Shown piece by piece: positions 44,427-55,458 of a stretch of DNA of 64,000 nt; the first letter of the stretch is position 1, and each line of letters opens with the position of its first letter. Location: positions 310,001 through 374,000 of the forward strand of contig CAVWLB010000008.1 of assembly GCA_963755695.1 (NCBI GenBank). Reading direction: 5' to 3'. This stretch comes from QHWT01 sp963755695. GTDB lineage: Bacteria > Acidobacteriota > Vicinamibacteria > Vicinamibacterales > 2-12-FULL-66-21. The position numbers and the translations under genes were made by a program. A model generated the notes under the pieces. The model made no database searches. It had not been told where the DNA came from and was given only the letters and a program-made list of their open reading frames with translations.

Positions 44427-45601
44427 AAGACGCATTCATCGTTTCTGCCGTCAGAACACCGGTTGGCAAGGCGCCGAACGGCTCGCTGCGCAACACCCGT
44501 CCCGACGAGATGGGCGCACTTGTGATCAAGGAAGCGCTGGCCCGGGCACAAGGTGTCGATCCTGCGGAGATCGATGACGTCATCCTGGGGTGCGCGATGC
44601 CGGAGGCGGAGCAGGGACTCAACGTCGCGCGCATTGCCAGTCTGCGCGCGGGCATTCCGGTCACGGCCTCCGCGGTGACGGTGAATCGGTTCTGTTCGTC
44701 CGGTCTACAGGCAATTGCGTACGGGGCGGAACGGATCATCGCTGGTGGCGCGAGCGCGGTCATTGCCGGCGGCACCGAGTCGATGAGCCTCGTGCCGATG
44801 GGCGGCAACAAGATCGCACCGAACCCCGCGCTGGTCGACAGCTATCCGGATGTGTACCTGACGACTGGTCTGGTGGCGGAGAATCACGCGCGCGAATCGC
44901 GAATCTCGCGCGACGAGCAGGACGCGTTTGCGCTGCGGAGCCACCAACGCGCGCTCGCCGCAATCGATGCGGGCCGCTTCGCGGCAGAAACCGTCCCGAT
45001 CCCCGGGGTCAGACCCCAATTTGCACCGGCGGGCGCAGTTTTGGGGTCAGACCCCGTTCTCGCGGTCGACGAGGGGCCGCGGCGCGATACGTCGATCGAG
45101 GCGCTTGCCAAGCTCAAGCCGGCGTTTCACGTCGCCGGCACGGTGACGGCGGGGAACTCCTCCCAGACCAGCGACGGCGCGTCGGCGGTCCTCGTCCTCA
45201 GCGGCGAGCGCCTGCGCGTGCTGGGGCTCACGCCGCTCGGTCGTTTTGTCGGCTTCGCTACCGCGGGTGTCGAGCCCGAACGGTTTGGCATCGGCCCGGT
45301 GCCGGCGATCAGAAAGGTGCTGAAGCAGACCGGGTTGACGCTCGATCAAATCGATCTCGTCGAATTGAACGAGGCGTTCGCCGCGCAGGTGCTTGCCTGC
45401 CTGCGCGAGCTGCCCATCGATCCCGATCGATTGAACGTCAACGGCGGCGCGATTGCGCTGGGCCATCCACTTGGCTGCACCGGCGCGAAGCTGACGACGA
45501 CACTGCTCTACGAAATGCAGCGGCGGAATGCGCGGTACGGGCTCGTGTCGATGTGTGTGGGCGGGGGCATGGGAGCCGCAGGGATTTTCGAGCGGCTCTA
45601 A
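44423..45601 (+). CDS. fadA: Acetyl-CoA acyltransferase (thiolase, FadA)
   Basis: Catalyses the last step of beta-oxidation, cleaving 3-ketoacyl-CoA with CoA. The 392-residue protein has VTVNRFCSSGLQAIAYGAER (nucleophile Cys, about residue 92), LNVNGGAIALGHPLGCTGAK (catalytic His) and GLVSMCVGGGMGAAGIFERL (second Cys). DLVELNEAFAAQVLA is also conserved. All three active residues are present. Residues of about 195-213 (IPGVRPQFAPAGAVLGSDPV) are encoded by two copies of the palindrome GGGGTCAGACCCC and are not like other thiolases. The frame is intact. Confidence 0.93.
   Translation: MKDAFIVSAVRTPVGKAPNGSLRNTRPDEMGALVIKEALARAQGVDPAEIDDVILGCAMPEAEQGLNVARIASLRAGIPVTASAVTVNRFCSSGLQAIAYGAERIIAGGASAVIAGGTESMSLVPMGGNKIAPNPALVDSYPDVYLTTGLVAENHARESRISRDEQDAFALRSHQRALAAIDAGRFAAETVPIPGVRPQFAPAGAVLGSDPVLAVDEGPRRDTSIEALAKLKPAFHVAGTVTAGNSSQTSDGASAVLVLSGERLRVLGLTPLGRFVGFATAGVEPERFGIGPVPAIRKVLKQTGLTLDQIDLVELNEAFAAQVLACLRELPIDPDRLNVNGGAIALGHPLGCTGAKLTTTLLYEMQRRNARYGLVSMCVGGGMGAAGIFERL
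45005..45055. repeat. Two GGGGTCAGACCCC palindromes inside fadA
   Basis: GGGGTCAGACCCC occurs at 45005-45017 and 45043-45055, flanked by AATTTG and AGTTTT on the inner sides. The pair is 38 bases apart and keeps the reading frame of the thiolase, adding about six to nine residues in a surface loop region. Confidence 0.85.
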
Positions 45602-45674
45602 GCGAACCGGGGGTGGGGCCGTATGGCGCACGCAGAAGCGCCTGCGGCCCGAGCGAGGCGACGGAGTGAAGACC

Positions 45675-47420
<1,746 letters not shown>

Positions 47421-47563
47421 CCATCGAAGGGTCGAAGGAAGAGGGAGGAATCGAAGGAGCAAAAAACCAATTCTTAACGAAGGATCAAGGTTAATTGCTA
47501 TGGATCCTTCGATACGTTTATTGGCTCCTTCGATTCCTTCGCTCTTCCTTCGATACTTCGATT
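47421..47563. terminator. Long fold-back of TTCGA words between convergent genes
   Basis: The arms 47421-47459 and 47521-47563 are nearly perfect reverse complements (for example AATCGAAGGAGC against GCTCCTTCGATT, and TCGAAGGAAGAG against CTCTTCCTTCGA). An inner stem GAAGGATC...GATCCTTC is also present. It sits between fadE and the minus-strand barrel-protein gene and could end transcription in both directions. Confidence 0.7.
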
Positions 47564-47572
47564 GTGAGAACG

Positions 47573-48439
47573 TCACCGACGAAGGTGCACGACCACCCCG
47601 ATCGTCGCACTGAGGTGATGAACCAGACCGAATTGCACTCTATCGTCAGGGCCCAGCCCGCCGGTCGTTGAGAGTTCGGCAACGCGCAATCCGACGGGAG
47701 AGTTCGCCACGTGATCCGAGGCTTCCAGGCGAATTCCGAGACCTGCCGGACCGATCGGCAGCCGGAAATCCGTGCCGATGCCGAAGTTGAAGGCGAACTC
47801 CGTCTCGACGCCCAATTCATCGACGGCCAGCAGAAACTGACGGCTGCTGTCTCTGATCACGATGACCGTGTTGGGAGGAAGTGTCGGGTTGCGCTCGATG
47901 AAGTTGAGCGGTGGACTGACCGGCGTTTTTGGATTGTAGGTCACGCCTCCGAACCCGAAGAACCCGTAAGGCCAGACGAGCTTTTCCGGCCGGTAATCGA
48001 CGAAGCCGATTGACGCGCCGATGTCGTAGAGCCAGGTGTCGATGCTGACCGATGCCGACCCTTCGAGCGGCGACTGGCTCGTGCCGAGCGGCGTGCCGCC
48101 GATAGTCAGCGACGATCGTGAATACCCGAGATGCGTCCGCAGGCCGTACCGGCTCACCCAGTAGGTCGCCGCCCCGTTGTACTGCGTCTTCGGCTCGACC
48201 CGGAGGTCGCGTGTGAGGACCTGCTCGAGGATGCCGGTTGCCGACGAGACCGAGCCGAGGAGCACGAGGTTGCTCCATCCGGTCGGCATCAGGAGTCCTG
48301 CTGAGGCACTGACGTCCACGTGGGGCGGGCGGTCCTGCGGGTCGGCCCAGGGCTGCGACCAGTCCTGAGCCCGCGCGGCTGCAGGAAGCAGGATCAGAGT
48401 GACGAACCAAAGCGGGAAGCTGAGCCGGGCGTGAGCCAT
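47573..48439 (-). CDS. Outer-membrane beta-barrel-like protein, unknown
   Basis: A 288-residue exported protein. The signal peptide is MAHARLSFPLWFVTLILLPA with cleavage after ARAQ. The mature part alternates polar and hydrophobic residues with many aromatic girdle positions (YGLRTHLGYSRSSLTIGG, WPYGFFGFGGVTYNPK, FAFNFGIGTDFRLPIGPAGL) and ends in a strand, LSATIGVVVHLRR. This pattern fits an eight- to ten-stranded barrel of the OmpA/OmpW type. No named family is certain. It is transcribed divergently from the gene at 48567. Confidence 0.65.
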   Translation of the reverse strand: MAHARLSFPLWFVTLILLPAAARAQDWSQPWADPQDRPPHVDVSASAGLLMPTGWSNLVLLGSVSSATGILEQVLTRDLRVEPKTQYNGAATYWVSRYGLRTHLGYSRSSLTIGGTPLGTSQSPLEGSASVSIDTWLYDIGASIGFVDYRPEKLVWPYGFFGFGGVTYNPKTPVSPPLNFIERNPTLPPNTVIVIRDSSRQFLLAVDELGVETEFAFNFGIGTDFRLPIGPAGLGIRLEASDHVANSPVGLRVAELSTTGGLGPDDRVQFGLVHHLSATIGVVVHLRR

Positions 48440-48566
48440 GACAACATCCCTTTCGCGCCGGCGACGAGAGAGTCATCATACAGCGGATCGAGCATCGTAG
48501 CAGGCGAGCGCCTGCGGAGTGTGAGGCGAGGGGTGGGCCCCACGCGCGACCAAGAAGGAGGTCGAT

Positions 48567-49172
48567 ATGAGATCACCGGCACCGACGATCGTGGCGCTGT
48601 TGTTGATCGGTATGCCGGCGAGCGTCGGGCACGCGCAACAGGATCCGTGCAGCGATCGTCCCGACGAAGCGCGCATCGTCGTCTGGCCGCTTCCCGCGCA
48701 GTCGCCGTGCCAGGAACGCCAGCAGTTGCCGCCGCCGGTGCGAGCGGAACGCCTGCCGCCTTCGGTGCGTCCGGAGATGCTCGCCTATCACATCGACACC
48801 ATCGCAGGACAGACGGTTCGCGTGCCCTACGCCCGCGTCGTCGGCGTATTCGAGTCGAGCGTCTTTCTCATCGACTCCCAAACCGACCTGTCCCCGATTT
48901 CCGGTCATCGCGCCCGCGTACTGGTGTTCACGCGAGGCAGCGCGCTTCGTGTGACGCCGGAGCAGATCGTTGGCGCAACGGTCACGATTTCCGGCGTCGC
49001 GCGCACGCTGCTTGGAATGCAGGCGACCGCAGAAGGCTGGTGGCCGACGGCATTGACGCCCGACAAGGTCAAGAAACTGGAGATCAAGGCGGCGCTTCTG
49101 GCAGACTCAGTCCAAACACCAGACGGCGTCGAGTTGACCGCGGCATCATCACAGGCTTCGAAAGGCAGTTAG
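48567..49172 (+). CDS. Exported protein of unknown function
   Basis: A 201-residue protein with a signal peptide (MRSPAPTIVALLLIGMPASV, then GHAQ). The mature part has a Pro-rich stretch with several Pro-Pro pairs (QQLPPPVRAERLPPSVR) and two Cys residues near the N-terminus (DPCSDRP, QSPCQER) that could form a disulfide. The rest is beta-rich (VRVPYARVVGVFESSVFLID, IVGATVTISGVARTLLGM). A good GAAGGAGG ribosome site precedes the ATG. I do not recognise a family. Confidence 0.65.
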   Translation: MRSPAPTIVALLLIGMPASVGHAQQDPCSDRPDEARIVVWPLPAQSPCQERQQLPPPVRAERLPPSVRPEMLAYHIDTIAGQTVRVPYARVVGVFESSVFLIDSQTDLSPISGHRARVLVFTRGSALRVTPEQIVGATVTISGVARTLLGMQATAEGWWPTALTPDKVKKLEIKAALLADSVQTPDGVELTAASSQASKGS

Positions 49173-49195
49173 TTGGAGTGCGTCAAACGAATACC

Positions 49196-49378
49196 CCTCT
49201 ATAAAGAGGTGCCCTACAGACCTGTTCAGTAACCTGCTGCAAAGGCGCCCTACAACCAGGCACCCTACGACCTGGCGCGCACTGGCTCTCTGATCTTGTA
49301 GGGGGCGTCTTTAGACGCGCCGGGGTTTGCGCCGTAGGGCGGGTCTTGGACCCGCTGTCCCATGGCGCCCCTGAAGAG
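49196..49378. repeat. Cluster of TGTAGGGCG palindromes at the RND gene 3' end
   Basis: In order: CCTCTATAAAGAGGTGCCCTACA (49195-49217, reverse orientation), two GGCGCCCTACA / GGCACCCTACG units (49242-49271), GGGGCGTCTTTAGACGCGCC (49302-49322), CCGTAGGGCGGGTCTTGGACCC (49332-49353) and GGCGCCCCTGAAGAGGCGGC (about 49364-49382). The last touches the stop codon of the efflux gene. It is the densest group of this palindrome family in the window. Confidence 0.7.
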
Positions 49379-49382
49379 GCGG

Positions 49383-52300
49383 CTACGCTTCCGCGGTCGC
49401 GTCCTTGCGGACGCGCGCACGCCAGAGATGTTTCGCGCGCTCGAGCCCTTCCTCGGCCAGCGAGTAGCTGACCGGCACGAGCAGCAGCGTGAGGAACAGG
49501 CACAGCGACTGGCCGCCGACGATGGTGACGGCGATGTCGGCGCGCTGGGTCGCCCCGGCGCCGACGCCCAGCGCCGTCGGGAATCAGGCCCGCGATGATC
49601 GCGGCGGTGGTCATGAGGATCGGCCGCAGCCGCGTCTCCGACGCCTGCACCAGCGCCTCGCGCAGCGGCATTCCTTGCCGCCGCAGGACGTTGGTGTAGT
49701 CCACCTGCAGGATCGAGTTCTTCTTCACGATCCCGAGCAGCAGCAGCACGCCGAGCGCGCTCCACAGATTCAGCACGCGGCCGGTCATCCAGAGCGTCAG
49801 CAGCGCGAAGGGCACCGACAGCGGCAGCACCGTCATGATCACCAGCGGCTGGACGAAGCTCTCGAACTGCATCGCCAGCACGATGTAGATGAAGATGCTG
49901 GCGAGCGCCAGCGCGAGCACCATGTTGTTGGTCGTCTCGTCGAGCAGCTTCGACTGGCCCGCTGAACTTGAACGTGTAGCCGGGCGGCAGATTCAGCCCG
50001 CGCGCCGATGCGCTGATCGTCGCGCAGCGCCGGATCGAGCGGCTGCCCGGGCTTCACGTCGGCGAAGACCGCGACCGAGAACTGGCGGTTGAAGCGCTGG
50101 ATGACCGTCGGGACCGAACCCGCGTTCGAGCGTGCGCGACGTTGTCGACGCGGACCGGCTCGCCGCGTGCCGAGGGCACCATCAGGCCGCCGATCGCGTC
50201 TGCATGTCGGAGCGCTGATCCTCGCGCACGCGGATCTTCACCGGATAGCGCTCGCCCGTTCTCGCGATAGCTGGAGATCTCGTCCTCGCCGCTGACCATC
50301 AGCCGCAGCGCGCGCGCCAGGTCGCCGATCGCGCACGCCGAGGTCGGCGGCGCGCTGACGATCGACGGCGACGCGCAGCTCGGGGTTGCACAGGTTGACC
50401 GCCGCCTTCGAGTCGCTGATGAACGGCATCGCGCTGCACGTCGGCGAGCACGCTGCAGCGCGTAGCCCGAGAGCTGCCGCAGGTCCGGCCCCATCAGGTT
50501 CAACTGGATCGGATAAGACGACGACTCGCCGCCGCCGATCGGCGTCCGCATCGACGATCGTCGGCTTGTAGCTCGGGATGCGGCGCCATCAGCGTGCGGA
50601 CGCTCGTCGGCGATCTGATCCTGCGTGAGCTTCCGCTCGCCGAGCGGCTTGCAGCTGGATGAAGATGTGCGAGTGGTTGACGCGCTCGAAGATCGTCGGC
50701 ATGACGTGCGCGACGCCCGGCGAGCGCCAGCAGCTTCGGCGTCAGCTCGAGCAGCGATCTTCTCCATGCCCTGCAGCGACGTGCCTTCCGGCGTGTCGAT
50801 GACCAGCTGGAACTCACCCATGTCCTCGTTCGGCAGGAACGATCGGCCGACCATCGCGGCTCAAGCACGAAAGTCGACGCGAAGACCAGCAGGCTGACCG
50901 CGACGATCACGCGCGCGGTGATCGAGCGACCACTCGAGCGAGCGCCGGTAGACGCGCGTCGACCTTGCCGAAGAATCCTTCGCCGTGCCGGTGGACGCGG
51001 CCGTCGGTGCGCAGCATGCGCGCGCTCAGCATCGGCGTCAGCGTCAGGCTGACCAGCAGCGACACCATGACCGCGAACGCCATCGTGAAGCCGAACGGAT
51101 AGATGAAGCGCTGGGTGTAGCCGGTCATGAACGCGACCGGCAGGAAGATCACGATCAGCGACACCGACGTCGCGACGACCGCGAGCGTGACTTCCTTCGT
51201 CCCGTCGATCGCCGCCTGGAACGGCGGCGCGCCTTCCTCTTCCATGTGACGGAAGATGTTCTCGAGCACGACGATCGCGTCGTCGATCACGATGCCGACG
51301 GCGAGCGTGAGCGCCGAGCAGCGTCATGCTGTTGAGCGTGAAGCCGGCGGCGCGGATCAGCGCGAAGCTGGCGATGATCGACGCGGGAATCGCCAGCGAG
51401 GCGACCAGCACCACGCGGAAGTTCCGGATGAACGCCATGATCACCAGGCTCGCGAGCAGGCTGCCGAGGAGCAGGTGCTCCTCGAGCGACGCGATCGACG
51501 CGTGGATGAACTGCGAGTCGTCGCGGGTCACGGTGACCTTCACTTCCGGCGGCAGCGCGCGGCGGAGCTGCGCGAGCTTGGCGCGGACCGCCTCGACCAC
51601 CTGGACGGTGTTCTGGCCCGACTGGCGGCGCACGTCCATCACCACCGTGCGCTCGCCGTCGAAGAACGCCGACGTGCGCGCTTCCTCAGTCGTGTCCTCG
51701 ACCGCCGCCACGTCGCGCATCCGGATCGGCGTGCCGGCCAGCGGTCGCGACGACGATGTTGGCGAACTGCTCCGGTGATTCGAGCCGGCCGAGCGTGCGC
51801 AGCGTCAGCTCGGCGTCCCCCTGCTGGATGCGGCCGCCGGGGATCTCGACGTTCTCGGAGACGATCGCGTCGCGCACGCGCATCGACCGTCAGCCCGTGC
51901 GCGTTCAGCTTCTCGATGTCGAGGACGACGTGGATCTCGCGGGCCTGGCCGCCGGAGATCGTCACCTCGCCGACGCCGTCGACCGTCTCGATCGCCGCGC
52001 CGAATCTGCTTGTCGGCAATCTCGGTCAGCGCGCGGATGCGGAGCGAGCCCGAGAGCGCGAAGCTGATCACCGGATCCGCGTCCGGATCGACCTTGGTGA
52101 TGACCGGCGGCTCGACTTCGGGCGGCAGGTCCTTGATCGCCTGCGCCACCTTCTCGCGCACGTCCTGCGCCGCGTCGTTGATGTCGCGCTCGAGGACGAA
52201 CTTGAGCGTGATGCGCGCGTTGCCCTCGCGAATGCGGCCGTTGCATCTCGTCGATGCCGGCGATGCTGCTCAGCGACTGCTCGACCGGTTCGACGACCGA

Positions 52301-52488
52301 CGCTGTTCAGTTCTTCGGGGCTGGCGCCGGGCAGGTCGATCTGCACCTGCGACGGTCGGCGGGATCCGCCTTCGGCAGCAGGTCGACGCTGAGGTCTCGG
52401 AACGAGAACGATGCCCGGTCACGACGAACAGCATGACGAGCATCGTCGTGAAGGCAGGGCGGCGGACGCAAAAATCTGCTAATGACAT
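49383..52488 (-). CDS. RND-type efflux transporter (AcrB/HAE1 family), frameshifted
   Basis: Inner-membrane proton-driven exporter. The N-terminus MSLADFCVRRPAFTTMLVML is typical. Recognisable segments include VPIRMRDVAAVEDTTEEART-like docking-domain text and LGSLLASLVIMAFIRNFRVV (membrane). The region GDDAIVVLENIFRHMEE corresponds to the proton-relay segment, seen here as MIDDAIVVLENIFRHMEEEG. FIYPFGFTMAFAVMVSLLVS and FIYIVLAMQFESFVQPLVIM follow, and the end is RKDATAEA at 49383. More than ten frame changes occur, but the span equals about 1035 residues, the normal size. It lies 181 bases after the adaptor gene on the same strand, so the two form a pump operon. The substrate is unknown. Confidence 0.87.
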
Positions 52489-52504
52489 GGCCAGTGCTCG
52501 GTTC

Positions 52505-52668
52505 TAGGGTTCTGGGCTTCAGGCTCCGGGCTTCAGGCTCCGGGCTTCAGGCTCCGGGTTCAGGTCGGTTCAGGTTCTGAGTTCGGCTCGTCGAGGCTTC
52601 AGGCACCGACTGCGAACCTCGAGCACCGCTGAACCTCGAGCCCCGAAGCCGCGCTGAACCTGAGCACC
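52505..52668. repeat. GGGCTTCAGGCTCC word array
   Basis: Four direct copies of CTTCAGGCTCCGGG-type words (52515-52561) are followed by GAACCTCGAG and AAGCC words in the opposite sense. No gene is visible. It separates the pump adaptor gene from the pump gene. Confidence 0.65.
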
Positions 52669-52669
52669 C

Positions 52670-53869
52670 TCAGATCCCTGAGCCGTCTTGCACCTTCATC
52701 CCATCCGTCAACTGCTCGACGTCCGTCGCGACGATCGCCGTGCCGGCGTCGAGACCCTGCGTGACCTCGACGCGATCGCCGAGGCGGTCGCCGAGCACGA
52801 CCTCGCGGCCGGCGAGCTGGCCGTCCTGGACGACGAACACCCGGTTGGTGCCGTAGCGGCTCTGCACGGCGGCCGACGGGAATGGTGACCGCGCGATCGA
52901 CGTGGTCGGTCGTGATCTGGACGCGCGCGAAGGTGCCGGGCTTCAAGCGGCCGTCGGGATTCGGCACTTCCCCTTCGATCGCGAACGCGCGCGACTGCAG
53001 GTTGACGGCGGGACTCGATCCGCACCACGCGCCCGTGAAACTGCTGCCGGGGAACGCGTCGACGCGCACGCGCGATCTCGCGGCCGGTCTCGATCCACGG
53101 CGCGAACTTCTCGGGCACTTCCGCGGTGAGCTTGAGCGGGTGCAGCCGGACGATGCGCATGACCGGCGTCTGCGGCTGCACGAACTGGCCCGAGCGACAC
53201 GAGCCGCTCGGCGACGTAGCCGTCGAACGGCGCGCGGATCGACCGCATCGCGCAGACTTCGCGTTCGGCGAGGCGCAGCGACGACGCCTGCGCCTCGATG
53301 TCGGCGCGCAGCTGCCGCGCGGACGCGAGTGCCTGTTCGTGCGCGGCCTGTGCCGTAGTCGACGCGCGTCTGCGCCGTCGTCGAGATCCGACTTGCGGAA
53401 GCAGGTTGCGCGCCGGCAAGGTTCTTCGCGCGATCGAGCTGCTGCTGCGCATCGGCCAGCTGCGCCGCAGTGCTGACGACCTCGGGCACGCGTTCGAGCG
53501 GCGGCAGCTCTCCGATTCCGGAGCGCGCCGTAGCGCGCGCGCGCCTGTTCGAGCGCCGCGCGCTGCGCCTCGGCTCGATACTGCAGCTTCTCCTGAGTCG
53601 AGCTCGACCAGCGGCGCCCCGGCTGCGACGCGGTCGCCGAGATCGTGCACCAGGCGCGCCACGCGTCCCGCGACTTCTGCGCTGACCACCACTTCCTCGC
53701 GCGCGGCCAGCGTGCCGACGACATCGACCTGGCGACGGACGTCGCGTGGCTGCGCGGACTCGGTGGCGACCGGACGGGCGGTCTGCTGCTCGGCTGCCTG
53801 CACGTTGCGATCACGCTCGCAGCCTGTCAGCGTCAGAAGAAGGATCCCCGGGACGATGAGGGCTTTCAT
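52670..53869 (-). CDS. RND efflux periplasmic adaptor (membrane fusion protein), frameshifted
   Basis: Links the inner-membrane RND pump to an outer-membrane channel. The ATG at 53869 opens MKALIVPGILLLTLTGCERD; LTGC is a lipobox, so the protein is lipid-anchored in the periplasm. The barrel-sandwich domain starts VDVVGTLAAREEVVVSAEVA and GRVARLVHDLGDRVAAGAPL. The helical hairpin (about 53150-53560) is split over frames. The end is clear: FVVQDGQLAGREVVLGDRLG and VATDVEQLTDGMKVQDGSGI. About six frame changes; total length of 400 is normal. It is upstream of, and cotranscribed with, the RND gene. Its start lies 28 bases from the divergent start at 53898. Confidence 0.85.
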
Positions 53870-53897
53870 GAGAGAAGATATAGAAACTATCACACCG

Positions 53898-54506
53898 ATG
53901 CGGATCGCCTGTCGGATTGGGATCACTCTCGTGCTAGCGCCCCTGCTTGCCGCTTGCGGCAAGGCGCCTCTTCCGTATCCCGAGCAGATTGCCGCGCACA
54001 GAGCTCAATACGATCAGTTCATGCGCACCTCGGCGGAGTCGCCGGTTCCCGCGGAGAAGCGCGCGACATTCCCGCCGCTCAGTTACTTTCCTGTCGATCC
54101 GGCCTACCGCGTTCCCGCCGCGCTGGAGGTCACACCGGCCGGCCCGATCGTTCCGATGCCGACGTCGACTGGACAGGTCCGCCAGATGCAGCGCGTTGGG
54201 ACACTGTCGTTCACGTTGAAGGGACAGCCGCTGACGCTTGGGGCATTCGTCGAGGCGAACGAGAACGACATGCGGCGGCTGTTCGTGCCCTTCGGCGATC
54301 TCACCAACGGCACCGAGACCTACCCGGGAGGCCGCTACATCGATCTCGATCGCACGGCCAGCGGTGTTTACGACCTGGACTTCAATCGCGCTTACCACCC
54401 CTACTGCTTCTTCAACAGCAGCTACGATTGTCCGTATCCACCGTCGGAAAACCGGCTGAAAGTTCCGGTTCGGGCGGGCGAGCGCCTGCCGAGACCCAAC
54501 CGATGA
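53898..54506 (+). CDS. DUF1684 lipoprotein
   Basis: A 202-residue exported lipoprotein: MRIACRIGITLVLAPLLAAC, with LAAC as lipobox. DUF1684 features are GTLSFTLKGQPLTLGAFVEA, then RLFVPFGDLTNGTETYPGGR, YIDLDRTASGVYDLDFNRAY and the ending HPYCFFNSSYDCPYPPSENR, whose two Cys and the PPSENRL-like motif are conserved in the family. The biochemical role of the family is not known. An upstream ATG at 53868 is an alternative start but weakens the signal peptide. The intact frame contrasts with the broken pump genes next door. Confidence 0.85.
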   Translation: MRIACRIGITLVLAPLLAACGKAPLPYPEQIAAHRAQYDQFMRTSAESPVPAEKRATFPPLSYFPVDPAYRVPAALEVTPAGPIVPMPTSTGQVRQMQRVGTLSFTLKGQPLTLGAFVEANENDMRRLFVPFGDLTNGTETYPGGRYIDLDRTASGVYDLDFNRAYHPYCFFNSSYDCPYPPSENRLKVPVRAGERLPRPNR

Positions 54507-54724
54507 CTGAAATGCGAGGGGCGAGGGGCGAGGGGCGAGGGGCGGACGTTCGAAGTCCGAGCGGCGAGGGGCGAGGGGCGGACGTTCGAAATCCGAGCGG
54601 CGAGGGGCGACGGGCGGACGCTCGAAGTCCGAGGTCCGAGGTCCGAGGTTCGGAGTCGAAGGATTGAGGTCTGACGTCCGAGGGGCGAGGGGCGCGGGGC
54701 GAGGGGCGCGGGGCGAGCGACGGG
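54507..54724. repeat. GAGGGGCGAGGGGCG and GTCCGAGGTCCGAG word array
   Basis: Long direct array of GCGAGGGGCGAGGGGCG words broken by three GGACGTTCGAAGTCCGA-type palindromes (54546, 54582 and 54616 region), then AGGTCCGAGGTCCGAGGT. The palindromes differ by single bases (ACGTTCGAAGT, ACGTTCGAAAT, ACGCTCGAAGT). No gene. Confidence 0.75.
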
Positions 54725-55411
54725 GTGCAGGCCGTCGTGTTCGATTTCGATGGAGTGCTGGCCGATTCAGAGCCCTTGCACTTGCGCAGCTACCAGCAGA
54801 TTTTCGAACCGCACGGAATAAAGCTCGACGCAAAGACCTACAGCGAACGCTATCTGGGATTTGACGATGAGGGAGCCTTCCGGCAAATCGCCGAAGACTT
54901 CGGGTTGATCCTCGGTGATGAAGAGATCGAGCTGCTGATGGCCGAGAAGACGCGCCGTCTGGAAGCGCTGCTCTCCAACGAGAACGTGCTCTATCCCGGC
55001 GCGGCGGCGTGTGCGCGAGGGCTCGCGGCGGTCTGGCCGATCAGCATCGCGTCGGGCGCGGTCCGCTACGAGATCGAGCTGATGCTTCGCGGCAGCGGCC
55101 TTATCGACACCTTCAAGTTCATCGTGGCCGCCGGCGAAACCGACCGCACCAAGCCGGCGCCGGATCCATACCTCCGCGCCGCGGAACTTCACGGCGTGCC
55201 TCCCTCGGCATGTGTCGCGATCGAGGATTCACGTTGGGGACTCGAATCCGCGCGCACCGCCGGCCTGCGCACGATCGCGATCACGCACACCTATCCGCGG
55301 AACGAGCTGACGACTGAAGCTGACCTCGTCGTCGACACGCTCGAGGAGATTACGCCGGAGTTGGTCAAGGGGATGGCTCCAGGCTCCAGGCTTCAGACTC
55401 CAGGAGCGTGA
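54725..55411 (+). CDS. HAD-superfamily hydrolase, beta-phosphoglucomutase-like
   Basis: Phosphatase or phosphosugar mutase of the HAD superfamily, 228 residues. Motif I is VVFDFDGVLADSEPLHLRSY (nucleophile Asp, then the Asp acid/base). Motif II is WPISIASGAVRYEIELML, motif III is the Lys in ETDRTKPAPDPYLRAAELHG, and motif IV is ACVAIEDSRWGLESARTAGL. The cap contains DDEGAFRQIAEDFGLI. GTG at 54725 is the first usable start and follows the GAGGGGCG repeat array directly. The C-terminal tail MAPGSRLQTPGA is encoded by GGCTCCAGG words of the dispersed family. The substrate cannot be inferred. Confidence 0.87.
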   Translation: MQAVVFDFDGVLADSEPLHLRSYQQIFEPHGIKLDAKTYSERYLGFDDEGAFRQIAEDFGLILGDEEIELLMAEKTRRLEALLSNENVLYPGAAACARGLAAVWPISIASGAVRYEIELMLRGSGLIDTFKFIVAAGETDRTKPAPDPYLRAAELHGVPPSACVAIEDSRWGLESARTAGLRTIAITHTYPRNELTTEADLVVDTLEEITPELVKGMAPGSRLQTPGA

Positions 55412-55458
55412 AGCCCGAGCCCGAAGCCCGAAGCCCGGAGCCTGTTACAATTCCCCCC

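Noticed and set aside
54507..54724. CRISPR-like array because of regular GAGGGGCGAGGGG units.
   Set aside because: The units are contiguous and degenerate, with no unique spacers of constant length and no cas genes.
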